Of a stretch of 64,000 nucleotides of DNA, positions 21,745 through 33,305 are shown one piece after another. The notes beneath the pieces were generated by a model that had not been told where the DNA came from, made no database searches, and saw only the letters and a list, made by a program, of their open reading frames with translations. Origin of the DNA: Isoetes taiwanensis (taxonomy: Eukaryota; Streptophyta; Lycopodiopsida; Isoetales; Isoetaceae). The position numbers and the translations under genes were made by a program. The stretch is from positions 2,296,447 through 2,360,446 of the forward strand of contig JAJEKV010000041.1 of the NCBI GenBank assembly GCA_021234155.1, read 5' to 3'. How positions within the stretch are numbered: position 1 is the stretch's first letter; every line of letters starts with the position of its first letter.

Positions 21745-22011
21745 CCCCTCACATAGTGCGCCAGAGGCTTGTTCAAAAATTTTGAAAGGGCCTAGGGCGT
21801 GAGTGGTTGCCACACGTTTAGGTCCTAGATGACTCTAAAAAGGTGATATGAAGGCAGAATCCTACTTATCTCGCGGAGTTAAGGTAGTCTATACCCTTAG
21901 TTTCTAGATTTGGACAAGTCTAACATAGATTAATGGTCAAACACTCACACAGTGCACGAGGGGCACTTTCAAAACTTTTGAAAAGGGCCCTGGCGCACTA
22001 TGTGAGGGGTG
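21745..22011 (-). repeat. Hairpin pair downstream of the CENH3-like ORF in the pol-less element
   Basis: Two about 62-70 nt hairpins at 21745-21806 and 21942-22011. In the second, CTCACACAGTGC pairs with GCGCACTATGTGAG around a TTTCAAAACTTTTGAAA inner stem. The start spacing (197 bases) is the same as in the inner gypsy element. Confidence 0.75.
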
Positions 22012-22179
22012 GGGCTCAAAACAATCACTTTTTGGCCAAATTAACTAATTTCAATTATACATGCCATTACTATAACCTTATTAATTACAATATTACACCT
22101 TGCAACTTAATCAAACACTTTTTATGTTTACAAAATTTTTATAAGCACATTATTTTAGCAATCTTCCTTCTTTGTGAAC

Positions 22180-22948
22180 CTAGCCAGCTTCATATCCCTG
22201 GGCATACAGATGACTAGCTAGGAAGTCTTCAAAGTGTTGGACTAGCTTCTGCTCAGCTGCTTCCTGCAATGCAAGCAACATATCATCTGTCACTCACTTC
22301 CCTTTGTCGAATTCTTGCAAGATTTCTCGGGTTAATCTGGAAATGCAGCCCTTGGGATCAGCAGTCCGTAGCTCCTCTTGAAGTGTCGAATCTCCCCAGC
22401 AGCTTTTGCAAAATATGAGTCCGACTTCCTCTTATTGGTTTCTTTGGTGGTACGGATCTCTCTGGAGGCGGCTTCAAAGTGTTCTCCTTTGTTGGCCTTC
22501 CTCCTTCCACGTACATCACTTTATTTGCTTCATAATACCTTGAGTATGCCTCGTACATCTTCATGTACTCCTAGTACTCATTCAATTTCTGCTTGTACTC
22601 CTGCTCATTCTTGAGTACATAAGATCCCCGTGCTGGCTTGCCCTTCTTGGGGCCAGTTGTTGGCTTTGGCCATTTCGGGCAGGGAGGTGGTGTTGCAGCT
22701 TCTTCATTGTTGGGGTTGGAAGGTCTCGAGCCTTCTGCTGTAACGTGGAATTCTCCATGTTTCGTCATCCGACTCTGTCTCTGATGAAGAAAATGGTGGC
22801 CTATCGGGCTCCTGCTCCCTTATGCTAACCCCTTTGCTTGGTGTTATCTTTGTTTTCCTCTGGGGTTTCTTTGGCAGTTCTTCCTCTTGATCATTTTCCT
22901 TTGTCGACGCGCTAGCTTCTCTGATAGCCCGAGTCTCTGGTAAGTTCT
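22180..22948 (-). pseudogene. CENH3-like histone H3 ORF in the pol-less element, frames interrupted
   Basis: On the minus strand, after a degraded N-terminal start (TRAIREASAS, compare TKQTAKEAS in the gypsy copy) and a Lys/Pro-rich linker, comes a histone fold. GEIRHFKRSYGLLIPRAAF corresponds to the N-alpha/alpha-1 region. RLTREILQEFDKG follows, then LLALQEAAEQKLVQHFED for alpha-2. The LLIP and EIRHF forms match plant CENH3 rather than canonical H3 (which has EIRKY and LLIR). The C-terminal alpha-3 region is truncated after YAQGYEAG. An extra block YMKMYEAYSRYYE in the linker also occurs in the inner gypsy copy. There are at least two frame changes and a stop. Histone identity is strong; present function is doubtful. 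Confidence 0.75.
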
Positions 22949-22970
22949 TTCAGGCAAAAAGTACTGCTAC

Positions 22971-23250
22971 CACTCACACAGTGCGCGAGAAGCACTTTCA
23001 ATTCTTTTGAAAAGGCCCTGGGCGCACTCTGTGAGGGGTTACTCCTTTTTGGCTTTAACTTTGGTTTTCTAAACAGTTTCTTAGTGTTAGAGCATGCTTT
23101 CCTAGCTTAAATTCAAACTTTAAGCTACCCTGAGCTATCAAATTACTCTAATTATGCATCCTTCTAGGTCAAAATTGGTCAGACACTCACACAGTGCGCG
23201 AGAGACTTGTTCAAAAAATTGAAAATGCTTTGGGCACATTCTGTGAGGAG
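22971..23250 (-). repeat. Hairpin pair upstream of the CENH3-like ORF in the pol-less element
   Basis: Hairpins at 22971-23039 and 23184-23250. CACTCACACAGTGCGC pairs with GCGCACTCTGTGAG in the first. Together with the pair at 21745-22011 they bracket the histone ORF. Confidence 0.75.
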
Positions 23251-23446
23251 TTGCTCCCTAATGGCCAGATTATCATGGTTTCTACTATTTCTTCCTAACT
23301 TAACATTATTCTACTTTACTGTTCTAAGGATTGAAAAAAAAAATTCCCAATTTTCGAGGTTCATGCTTGGGTTGTTATCCCAAGGCTGAAGGTCTACTGT
23401 TAGTCCTATTAGGGAAATGGTCAGTGCCCGATCTTACAAAGATCAT

Positions 23447-23459
23447 GGCTCTGATACCA
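23447..23459 (-). promoter_or_regulatory. Primer-binding site of the pol-less element
   Basis: The plus strand reads GGCTCTGATACCA, which is TGGTATCAGAGCC on the minus strand, two bases from the right LTR. This fixes the element's orientation. Confidence 0.85.
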
Positions 23460-23460
23460 C

Positions 23461-24976
23461 TGTGGTCCCCTACTTCTTCGCGATGCTCCCATCGTATTGG
23501 AAGGCGGAGTTCATCCCCCTGGCAGCCAACGACAGAGGCCATCCACCTGACACCAATCCTTTAGCAATGGATCGATGAGGAAGAATGGACGGGTTATTTG
23601 TCCCGTCTTCCCTCGGGATCGTCCTAGCTGCGGAAGCGTAAATAAACATAAGCACATGATATCAAATGCAAACAGAGTCACCTCGAAGGATGACTATACT
23701 ATAGCATACATGTATGAACACATCAACAATATCATCATCACATGGGAGATCCTACCCAAGGCTCAGACTCCAGGATATGGACTGACGGCTTGGGTCTCCA
23801 GAAGTCATTGCAGATAGAATTCATGGGAGTGGATTGGGCTAGCATAGGAACATGGTTGTTGGGTAGTCCGCTCCATCTGCCCCTCCCGGTGTAGACTTTG
23901 CAGAGCAGGTTGAAGAATCTAGGGACTGGACCGTAGCCTATCGGGTGCGTAACCAAAGGGGCTACTACTGGGTTTCATCTCCCCAGTCTCGATGAGGCAG
24001 GCGGGGGATCACCCCCTCCAGAGGCATGCATGCCTATCACAGGCGGCTAGAGGGCCACTGCCCTTCGACTTGAACCTCATTGAAGGTGACGCATCACCCA
24101 AGAGGTGTCGAGCTCATGCCTTACCCATACGCAGTGGCAAACTATTAAGCCTAGCCCGCTAAGATCCTTAGTAGGCTTTACACAGCAGAGGAATCGGGCA
24201 ATGATGGGACAAGTCCTCCTTATTCCACCGGTCTAGCCCCGCCACTCACAGCCAGACGGGCTCTTATACAGGGGCCGCATTAACTGGGAATTAATGAGGC
24301 TATCTAGAATCATCTACTACTGAAGGTTTCAGGGCCTCTACCCCCCTTCCCAGTACACAGGAGAGCATAGAATGGAACATTATCATCATAAAAGAACTGA
24401 GATACTGAATAATATCTAATCTATCTACCTAAATATACATGCTTAGGTTCATTCGTTACGGCTTGTGATCTTAAGATCTATAAGGGTGCTAAAACTGATC
24501 TACCATGCTATCCTAGCTCATTGCCGGGCTAAAAGTCGGCTTTGCACAATGGAATCACATGTTACCTGATCCTTGGCTTGCTCCTGCTCCTCAAATCGTG
24601 TCCATGACTTCGCTTGGGTTGAAGGCAGCTGCTCCTGGGTGATCTGTTGTGCAAAGGCGGCTTGGCGGTGCTTGGCAATGCAAACTAGCAGCTTGGCTTG
24701 GCCGGAATGGCCTAAGGAAGCCAAAACGCGAAAATGGAAAGTGTTTAAGGTTTCCCCTTTTGTTCCTTTTAAATGACCTTTTTTGGTTTGACCAATGGGG
24801 CTTTGCCATTTGGCAAAGGGATTTAATTGCATATCTTTAATAGACATGTGCAATATACGAGGTTGCCCCCTAGGTGCAACCCTTTATGGCTCTCAAGTAC
24901 TTGTCAAGGTGACATATACGCGTTGCATGGCGGTATAATATATGTATTGGACCGTATATTATTCTGGAATGTCATA
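23461..24976 (-). repeat. 5' LTR of the pol-less element (right copy)
   Basis: Starts TGTGGTCCCC and ends GGAATGTCATA, equivalent to the GGAACGCCACA end of the large gypsy LTRs after C-to-T changes. Contains the near-palindrome GGTTGCCCCCTAGGTGCAACC at about 24861. Confidence 0.7.
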
Positions 24977-25014
24977 GATATGATGTATTATAGAGATGCT
25001 CGATCATGGGAGGG

Positions 25015-25186
25015 TGTTGAGGATGATCTTGCACCTCTTGTGGCATGCCCTTTGGGCTGAATGGTCATGTCTCCAAGAGACACATCTCCAACTCTTCATA
25101 AACCATCCTATAAATGTACAAGCCAAGGCTGAGGATATCCAGTCAATCAGATCAATATATACTTTCGCTATTCATATCTTTTGTCA
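25015..25186 (+). repeat. 3' LTR of the gag-only copia element
   Basis: Starts TGTTGAGG after a GGGAGGG polypurine tract and ends TTTTGTCA. It lacks small segments present in the 5' LTR. Confidence 0.8.
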
Positions 25187-26558
25187 GGAGCTGGAAAATG
25201 ATCAAGCCTTTTCTAGGATACTTTTATCTAGCTCTTACGTGCGAGCCGATCCAAGCAATGAATCTGCCAATGGTTGCAGCTCTGCAATAGGTCCGACAAA
25301 GCAAAAAAGGATCCTCATTCATCTTATTTGAGCATGGTCGCCATAGTGAGAGCAGTAATTTTTATAAACAATAACAAAGGCAAAAAAAATATCACATGAG
25401 CAGGATGGCCATAGCAGTTCATTTTATTGCATGTGGGCAGGGCGCCATAGCTGGATCGCGAGACAAAAACAGAGGATCAATCTAGTCAAAAACTGAGTCT
25501 TACATAGCTCTTTTAAGATAAAATTTCTTTTTTAGTGCTTGGCTAATGCATACTAGAACGAACAAGCTAAATGTAGCTGTGGAGTCCTTGCCAGAATTCA
25601 GTAACAATGCCATAGCTCCAAAATTGCTCCCTTCTTGCTCCTCATCAGCTGCCTCCATTTATTCTTCCTCTTCAATATTTTGCTTTCTATCCAAAAGCAT
25701 GTCCTCACAATCTTCTGGATGATCGTTTTGGTCGATGCCACAGTGGCATCTGCGGGATGGAGGAATGGATCTCTTGAGCAATTTCTTGATCTTCTTCTTG
25801 GCTTCTCTGAGGCACTTGCTTCCAGGCATGGCAGCAGAAAAGGGAAGAATGGACAGTTTCAACCGGTCGCACTTTCCAGTGCGGCCAGTGACACGCTCCC
25901 GGCTGCCGCCAATCGGGGGACCCCATCGTCCACATAGGGAAGTACTCGATGGGCTCAGGATACTTTTACCTTGGTTTCGGGGACCCGGAGGTAAAAATCT
26001 CGTCCTCGGGATCTCGGGTCATTCCCAATGGGATCCGTTGGGGAGACCCTGTTTGAAAGTATGGGCACACGCCATGTAGGTGGAGGCCCTGAGACCATCC
26101 TCCGAGATCACCTCTGAGCCTATTTTCTCTGTGTATGTCGAAGTAGCAGGGTTGAGGAGTGGAATGCGGCAGGCATGGACAAACTAGAGGAGAAGAGAGG
26201 AGAGGTAATCGATGGACAAGCCATTTTAAGGTAGAAGCTTGCATGGCCATTTAGTTTTCAATATTTTTTTGCAGCTAAGGGGCTGAATTACAACTCGAAT
26301 CAACCCCAAATGTTTTGTTTGATCATGGGAATCTCCATTTGTATCTTGAAGAGCATCAGGTACCTACTATTCAAGGGGGTGGCCAGATGCTGGTGTGGAC
26401 CTGCTACATCCATACCAACCGAGTCTAAGCTTTTATTCTTGGGGAGCAGAAGAATCGTGAAGCACCTTCCAATTTCTACCTCAGGAGTTCTGAGCCTGAG
26501 AGAGTGTTAATAAGACCCTACAAGGATTCCTATTTGATCTTGAAGAGATATGGACATT
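25187..26558. other. Intergenic DNA with no supported gene
   Basis: A short minus-strand ORF at 25659-25862 encodes a Lys-rich stretch followed by CHCGIDQNDHPEDC, which I do not recognise and which has no supporting splice sites. The motif GGATACTTTTA occurs near 25216 and 25938 and in similar form (GAATACTTTTACCT) just left of the copia LTR at 17957. Otherwise nothing stands out. Confidence 0.4.
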
Positions 26559-26563
26559 AGTTG

Positions 26564-26876
26564 TGTGACGTTCCAAAGACAAAGATCCTGTGGGCTATAC
26601 CGCATTGCCTCGCCACACGCATACACACTCCACTCCGGACGCGGTACGCTAGCGTGTAGCCAGGTGAGTAGCCCTAGGGGGCAACTTGCCAGAAATATGT
26701 GCAACTATTAATGTGCACATTTTCCAATGTACACATTAATGTGGGCACACATTTCCAAGTGGACACTTCATGCCAAGTGGGCCACACCCATAGGTGCAAT
26801 TAATGTGCACATTTTCCAATGTACACATTAATGAGGGCACACATTTCCATGTGTGCACATTTGGCCACCTAGCCCT
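26564..26876 (+). repeat. 5' LTR of the outer gypsy element, first part
   Basis: It matches the start of the 3' LTR (51299-51623) up to GGCCACCTAGCCCT, where the inner element is inserted. The matching sequence resumes at about 39993. Confidence 0.9.
26708..26831. promoter_or_regulatory. Two imperfect palindromes in the LTR U3 region
   Basis: At 26708-26739 and 26800-26831, TTAATGTGCACATT and its near-complement AATGTACACATTAA flank TTCC. The same pair is at 51455-51486 and 51547-51578 in the 3' LTR. A position upstream of the TATA box fits regulatory sites or a foldback. Confidence 0.7.
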
Positions 26877-28444
26877 TGTGACGTCCCCTACTCAGATCAC
26901 GGTGCACTCACCGTGATACAAACAGAGTTCTTCCCCACACCAGCTCCATGCTGATACGCTGGGCCCTCCACATATCATTGCACCCGTAACGAAGTCTCGG
27001 TGGGGAAGAGTGAAGGTGTCATTCTACCCCGTCTCCCTCAGGGCCTACCTAGCTGCGGAAGCGTAAACATACATGTCATAAGAGCACATACATCAACATC
27101 CCGTGACCATCTCAAGGATGGTCCTCCTCATATCTGCATAGACAAAGATCAAGACATCACATAGGGGATCCTACCCAAGGCTCGGGACTCAAAGGATGAC
27201 CGACGGCTTGGGTCTCCGTGAGTTCGCTATGATGTAATTCATGGCAATGGATTTGGCTGGCATAAGAACATGGCATAGGGTTGTCCACTCCATCCGCCCC
27301 TCCTGTGCACACTTTGCAGAGTAGGCTGAAAAGTGTTGGGACCTGACTGTAGCCCGCCGGGTGCATAGCCAGAAGGGCTATTCCTGGGGTCATCATCCCA
27401 GTCCCGATGGGGCAGGTAGGGATCACTCCCTCCAGAGATCTACATGCTGACTCAAGGTGACTAGAGGGCCACTGCCCGTATTCGACTGAACCCACTGGAA
27501 AGTGTACACCACTTCACGGGTGTCGAGCCCATGCCTTACCCGCACTCAGTGGTAAGCCATCAGACCTAGTCACAATGATCCCCGGTAGGCTTTACACACC
27601 AGGGGGATCGTTCAAGAGTCAGGACATGAATCTCCTTCTTAGCCAGTCTGGCCCCTTCACCCACAACCAGGTGTGGCTCTTGTACACAGGCCGAATCTAC
27701 AGTGTGCTAGAGAGGCTACTCTAGGAGCATTAACTACAAGCTTTAGGGCCTCTACCCCCCTTCCCAATACAAGGAGTTCACAGAAATACATCATCCAAAT
27801 ATATCACAGAAGAGCTAAAGAACTAGATCTAATCATAGAGTTAGGTTCTTTAGTTAGTGTCCGAGATCTAAGATCTAGATAGTTATTATGGGCAATTTAA
27901 TAGTCTAAACCCACCGATTCTATGACTAGAAGACGGTTTAAGCTATTAAATTGACCAAATACCTGATCCTTGAGTGGCTCCTCCTGACCGAAGTTCAACC
28001 ATCCCGGCGAAATGATCAATTCAGTGGAAACCGATGGCTTAATTCGCTTGGGCGGCGCTCGGGAGGCGGTTTTGGCCCGGGGCAGCCAAACCGAGCTCTA
28101 AAACCCTAAGGACTAAAAAACTAGCAAGCTAGGGTTTTCCTACCCTAAATAGACATGGGGGTTTAGGCTAGGGTTTCCAATTACCCAATTTGGCATGTGG
28201 GATAATTGGAAAGGCCCCACTTGCCTTTAGTGGCTAGGTGGCAAAATATGCCAACATGGAAAGGTGTGCCCTCATTAATGTGCACATGTGCACATTAATA
28301 ATATATGAACACTCCTAGTAAGTTGCCCCCTAGGGCTACTTTTACCGGGCTATCCGCTATGCGCACGCCAATCGGGTGGCGCGGTACGCTGACGGCAAAG
28401 ACAATGTACGCCCCGGGAGCGAGATACGTGGCCGGAACGCCACA
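26877..28444 (-). repeat. 3' LTR of the inner gypsy element
   Basis: 1568 bases ending CGGAACGCCACA next to TTCTCCCCACC, the complement of the polypurine tract. It carries a perfect 26-bp palindrome at 28274-28299 (arm ATTAATGTGCACA) and telo-box words (AAACCCTAA) near the transcription start. Confidence 0.9.
28274..28299. promoter_or_regulatory. Perfect 26-bp palindrome in the LTR
   Basis: The arm ATTAATGTGCACA is followed by its exact complement. The second LTR has the same palindrome at 39819-39844. Confidence 0.85.
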
Positions 28445-29440
28445 TTCTCCCCACCTTTGAAATGATGTCCGCCCGCAAAGATCGTGGGTCTCCCCACCTT
28501 GGGATCTTCCTAACCTGCACCCTGCAATCAACGTGATACCTACAATATAATCTTTATACATTTATCACGATTACTCTAAGGTAATTACTTTTAGAACATT
28601 ATTACGTTATTATATTATGGAATACTTATCAATTCATAACACCATTAACGAGTTATTCACTATGTTAAGTTAGACAAAATTTCAACATTTCATATCTATA
28701 ATTACTGTCCGAGGTACTCTTCATTCCTTGCAACACATTCCAACAAAACTTGTGTTTGCAAGTCTTCGTGAGTCTTCGACCTCCTTGCCCTCCCGGAGCC
28801 TCATCGGCTCTGCAGTGTCGACACCACGTTAGTACCATTAATTATTAATTAAAATTTTTGGTTATATGGTGACCAACCCACCTATCTACATGAATGCATG
28901 GCTAATCTCCCGGCGTAGGAAGAGGATGAATCTTCCATAATGGCCGTGGAGACAGCGCCTATATGCCTATATGCCACTCATGCCTACACCTCTAGTTGCC
29001 CACAAGGAGGATATCCTTCAAGGTGTGGGCCGTGAAGGATGGATTCCTCCTATCAAAACATATATGGGGCTAAAGGTGCTTTCCCTATCAATGCATTCCT
29101 TAATGACCTCTTTTTTCGAGGTCGTCTACTCGCGATGGGGCGTATAGACTTTCTAATCTACCTTCCACTCGCCTAAGCGGAAAACGGTCATGCCTACATT
29201 GACATTACACCACGCCCTAGAGATCACCGTAGTGGTCTCATCATCGGTAACAACGCATGCGATCCATACCAAGCATGGGTTGCATGCGTAGATTAATCTA
29301 TACAAGAATTAACCTACACAAATCGACATGCCTGAGCCGATTTCTTCTGAGATGACCTTGCCGGCCCCATTGCTCCATAAATTGTGGGTACCGCTTTACT
29401 AAATCTTTCTTAAGTACCCACGCATGCGTCTTCCACCGGG
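28445..29440 (-). other. 3' untranslated region of the inner gypsy element
   Basis: About 1 kb between the polypurine tract and the pol end, matching 50440-51298 of the outer element (for example GGCATGACCG and the CGCATGCG words). No ORF is supported. Confidence 0.7.
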
Positions 29441-32400
29441 TAAGTGTTTCCACTTGACCAAATAATGGAGGAATTCGGACCTCCTTGTCTTCTTAAAAGC
29501 TCTATCAAGAATCATTTCGAACTATTTCCAGCTGCTCCTCCGCCATTTCCAACAACGTTTGAGTGTCCAAGACTTCGCCCGGATTTGGAGTATGCTTCTT
29601 CAACAAACTCACACGGAAGACCTTATGGATCTTTAGGTGTGCCGGCAATTCCAACTTGTAGGATTGATTACCTACTCTCTTGATTATTCTCAAGGGTCCA
29701 GCCCACCTTGGAGCAAGCTTCTTGCAATTCCTAATCCTCGAAGCCACCGCTTTTACCTTGATCTTGAGCCAAACATCATCTCCAACTTTGAACTCTCTTA
29801 CCGCTCGATGCTTATCGGCAATGCTCTTTTGTCGACTTCTTTGCCGCTAGCAGATACCCGAACCTCTTCCACGAGCCGCCTGATATCGCCAACATCCGCG
29901 TAAACTTCTACTTTTGACACGGGTTGTGCCAAGTGTCCGGAGTTAGGCACCGATAGCCATAATTGATCATAAATGGCTTACATTTGGGACGATTCCCGCT
30001 TGGTGCTATTGTATGCAAACCCACCAAGTGAATAAATTCTTCCCACATACTTTGCTTATTCCGCATATAGTTTCGTAGCATGTCTTCTAAGATCCCCGTT
30101 GGTCCGCCTCCGCCCGCCATCCGTCTGAGGATGATACGCCGTGGCTCATGGATAGCTTGGTCTGAATTGTCGCGAAAGAGGTCTTGCCAAAAGGCACTCA
30201 TGAACTTCGGATCTCCTCTGGCCGGAGATAATCTCCCTTGGCATGCCATGAAGCCTCAAGATCTCTTTGGTGAAGAGCTTTTGTCAGATCCATAGTCAGA
30301 CTCAGGTATCCCGCAAGGCACAAAATGTGCCATCTTCGACAACTTGTCGACCACTACCATCAAGGCATCCTTGCCTCGGGCTGCTCTTGGGAGTCCCGTG
30401 ATGAAATCCATGCCGATGACCTCCCACTTAGCGCTTTGGCACCGCTTAATGGCTCTAATGCCCCGAATTAAGTTGCTCCGCTTTCGCCTGGCGGGCATAG
30501 CCGACATTCCTTGATGTAGCGAAGCTATTTGCTTCTTCATTCCTCGCCAACAATAGCCGGGCAAGACTTTGAAATATGTTTTCATGAATCCCGCATGGCC
30601 AGCTATTGGGTGTTGCAGCGGTCATGGAGGATCAACTTCCTTACACCGATGATTCGGCACGCACAACTTGTTCTTATGGTATAACAGTTGCCTTCCTTCT
30701 TATAATGCTTGAAGGCCTCCCCGCTTCTTTATCCGTTTCTAGCCTCCTTAGAGAGGCTTACCCATACTTCCCTCGAAATCCACATCCATTGGCAAGGACT
30801 CTTCAATCTTCTTACCAAAGTCGCCGAGAGAGCTTGAAATTGCGCTGCAATGCACTCTAGTTGTCGGGATGCCTTGAAAGCGATTCGCTACCACATTGAG
30901 CTTCCCCGCTTGTAGACTATATCAAAGTCATATTCTTCGAGGAACTCCATCCATCTCCCTCACGCCTGCCTCAGATTGAGGTGTGGTTGCGTGAATACAT
31001 ATTGGAGGCTCGATGGGTCGGATCCAATTGGAACTTCCTTCCCAAGAGGTAGTGCCTCCATATTCTTAACGCCCCGAATAACCGCAAGCAATTCCTCGAT
31101 CGCGGCAAGGTAGCTGCCCGGGGCCGCTCATCTTCCCGAATCATACGCTACCACACGTTTCTTGCATAAGCACCGCACTGTAGCTATCTTTACTCGCATA
31201 AGCTACAAGTTTATCTTTCTCCCGTCCCAAGCAGGTTAAGATCGGGCTGTTGTTAAAGCTTCCTTCAACAATTCAAATCCCTTTTGGGCTTTCTTTTTGT
31301 GCCAATGCTCTACCCAATCTTTTCACTTTCTCTGCGCCTCGCCAGGTCTGTTAACCTGGCTGCTATCTTAGCAAAGTTCTTCACGAACTTCCCAGTAGTA
31401 CCCCGCTAGACCGAGAAAAACTTCGACCTCGCGGCATTCTTCGGCCGCCACTGAATCACCGCTTCAATCTTGGCGGGTCCGCCGAGATGCCTTCTGCCGA
31501 GATCACATGACCAAGGTATTCCACCTTTTCTGCTAGGCGGCGGCACTTCGACAACTTGCATGCATAACCGGTGCCTCCTCAACTTTCTAGCACCCTTCTC
31601 AAGTGTTGCACGTGTTCTTCAAGGGATCCGCTATACACCAAAATGTCATCAAAGAAAACAATCACAAAGGTGTCCAGAACTCCCTCAAGATATCGCTCAT
31701 GAGCCTCATGAACGCTATGGGGCATTTGATAAGCTAAAGGCATCACCGCGGAACTCATAATGCCCATAACCGTCCCCAAGGCGGTCTTGTGGATATCCTC
31801 CTCCTTTATCCTTATCCGATGGTAACCCGACCTTAAGTCGATTTTTGAGAAGATCTTTGCTCCTTGAAGCTGATCCATCAAGTCATCCGATCTTGGAAGC
31901 GATACTTGTTCTTAATGGTGTGCTTATTCAACTGCCTATAGTCTATGCACATCCTCAAAGATCCATCCTTCTTCTTGACAAAAAGAATGGGGCGCCCAAC
32001 GGGCGAGACACTAGGTCTAATGAAACCTAGGTCGAAAGCACGCTTTCCTCGCGAATCGCTTTTTAGTCCGGACAACCTCGTTGTCATTCTATATGGAGCC
32101 TTGCTTGTGGGTTTTGTTCCGGTTCGAGTGCTATCTCGCACTCGACTGCTCCCCCTATAAGGAGGGAGCCGCTTGATCTCATCTCGAAAGAGATCGTGGA
32201 ACTCCGCGGATCAACTTAGCTATTTGCCTCAAGAACTTGTCGAGCATCTTGTCTTCTTTGCTTCCTTCCACCCGCTCACTAATCTCAAGCTTGAAGATGT
32301 ATGCTACCTGCTCACTCTTGATGCACTTGAACACCGCTTAGAAGACATACACCGCATGATGGGAACAACTTTACCCGTTATCTCAATGATCTTGCCGCCG

Positions 32401-33000
32401 GGTGTTGGGAAGGTCACCTTCCGCTTCCACAATCAATAATGGCCCCTCGCTGGTCCAAGGTACTCCATACCTATTATCAAGTCAGATTTGCCAATGCCCA
32501 TTACCTCGGCCCATCATCCGATCTTAATCCCCAGCAAGTCGATGTCAAAGTTGATTCTTTTACCCCGCCGGCAGCCGCTTTATCGCTTCCACTTGCTAAG
32601 ACAACGGGCCTTGGCTTTGACTTTAATGGTTTCAACTTCAACATTTGAACCATTCTTGGAGATGCAAAGTTATGGCTACTTCTCAATCTATTAGGACTAT
32701 AAATGACTTGGCCTTGGCCTTTCCCATCGCGGGAAATTACTTTATACCGCTCTCTCGCTTGCTCAGATCTATTGCGGCAAAGATATGACACTCACCCTGA
32801 ATGTAGTCGCTGGCCTCCTCGCCGCCGCCGCCGCTACCAAAGTGTCCCAATCTCCCAACTCGCTAGGCCAGACTCATGACATATGGGCAGTTCATTGCTC
32901 TATGGCCCGGCTGGAAACACCAAGCAAAGCCGCTTATGCACTCGCTCTTCTCCTTGGGCATGGCTCGCGTAAAGGATCGCGACGCTTTGGAGTAGTTTGA
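29441..33000 (-). pseudogene. Gypsy pol of the inner element (protease, RT, RNase H, integrase, C-terminal domain), broken
   Basis: Read on the minus strand, the blocks in order are: protease remnant SSHNFASPRMVQMLKLKPL (about 32700-32600); RT with [17 protein letters not shown] and [13 protein letters not shown] (about 32050-31900), IFSKIDLRSGYHRIRI and FVIVFFDDILVYS (FFDD box, about 31680-31620); an RNase H segment near 31000-30900; integrase core [20 protein letters not shown] with [12 protein letters not shown] (about 30420-30330); and the integrase C-terminal region KLAPRWAGPLRIIKRVG, NQSYKLELPAHLKIHKVF (about 29720-29600). Frameshifts and stops occur throughout. Confidence 0.85.
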
Positions 33001-33305
33001 CCCTTCCCCGCTTGTCTTTGAAGGACACCGCTTTTCTCCCCGCCGCTTCCCTTGATTGCCACTATATGGGGCTCTAGCCGGGTCCCGGGTCGGGCCGTTT
33101 CTGGGCTGAAACCGCCACGCCTTTGCCTTTTTTATCTTGGTAATGCCGCCGCTTCGCCCACTATTCTCGAGGAGGTCCCGCTCCTTGCAAACTTATTGCC
33201 TTGACTCCGCTCGAGCATCGTTTTGGGTTTATTGCCCTTACAAGCTTTAATGGATCTCCCTCATTCGCACCTTCAATGTAGCTTTCCATCATCGCTGGCT
33301 TTCTC

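Larger units (their letters stand above)
19418..24976 (-). mobile_element. Pol-less LTR element (LARD-like) related to the gypsy family at 26564-52944, carrying a CENH3-like ORF
   Basis: It is nested in the gag-only copia element. Left LTR copy is 19418-about 20845, right copy 23461-24976, with primer site TGGTATCAGAGCC (minus strand) at 23459-23447 and a polypurine-like tract at about 20859-20873. The flanks GATAC (19413-19417) and GATAT (24977-24981) look like a 5-bp target duplication with one C-to-T change. LTRs resemble those of the large gypsy elements (shared CCTACCCAAGGCT and GGCTTGGGTCTCC). The 2.6-kb interior has no gag, RT or integrase. It keeps the CENH3-like ORF (22180-22948) flanked by two hairpin pairs. 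It presumably relies on proteins of the autonomous relatives. Confidence 0.75.
17972..25186 (+). mobile_element. Gag-only copia-type LTR element (TR-GAG-like), disrupted by a nested element
   Basis: LTRs starting TGTTGAGGATGATC lie at 17972-18169 and 25015-25186. The 5' LTR is followed at once by TGGTATCAGAGCC (18170-18182), the primer site for initiator tRNA-Met. The 3' LTR is preceded by the polypurine tract ATCATGGGAGGG. Without the nested insertion 19418-24976, the internal region is only about 1.3 kb and encodes gag alone. That matches TR-GAG non-autonomous elements. The LTRs differ by several short indels. The 5-bp flanks (TACCT left, GGAGC right) do not form a target duplication. Confidence 0.75.

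Noticed and set aside
25659..25862. Small Lys/Cys-rich minus-strand ORF
   Set aside because: No recognisable family, no splice sites and no conservation evidence.
25205..25962. Recurring GGATACTTTTA words as target-site duplication of the copia element
   Set aside because: They are not adjacent to both LTR ends and do not give a 5-bp duplication.
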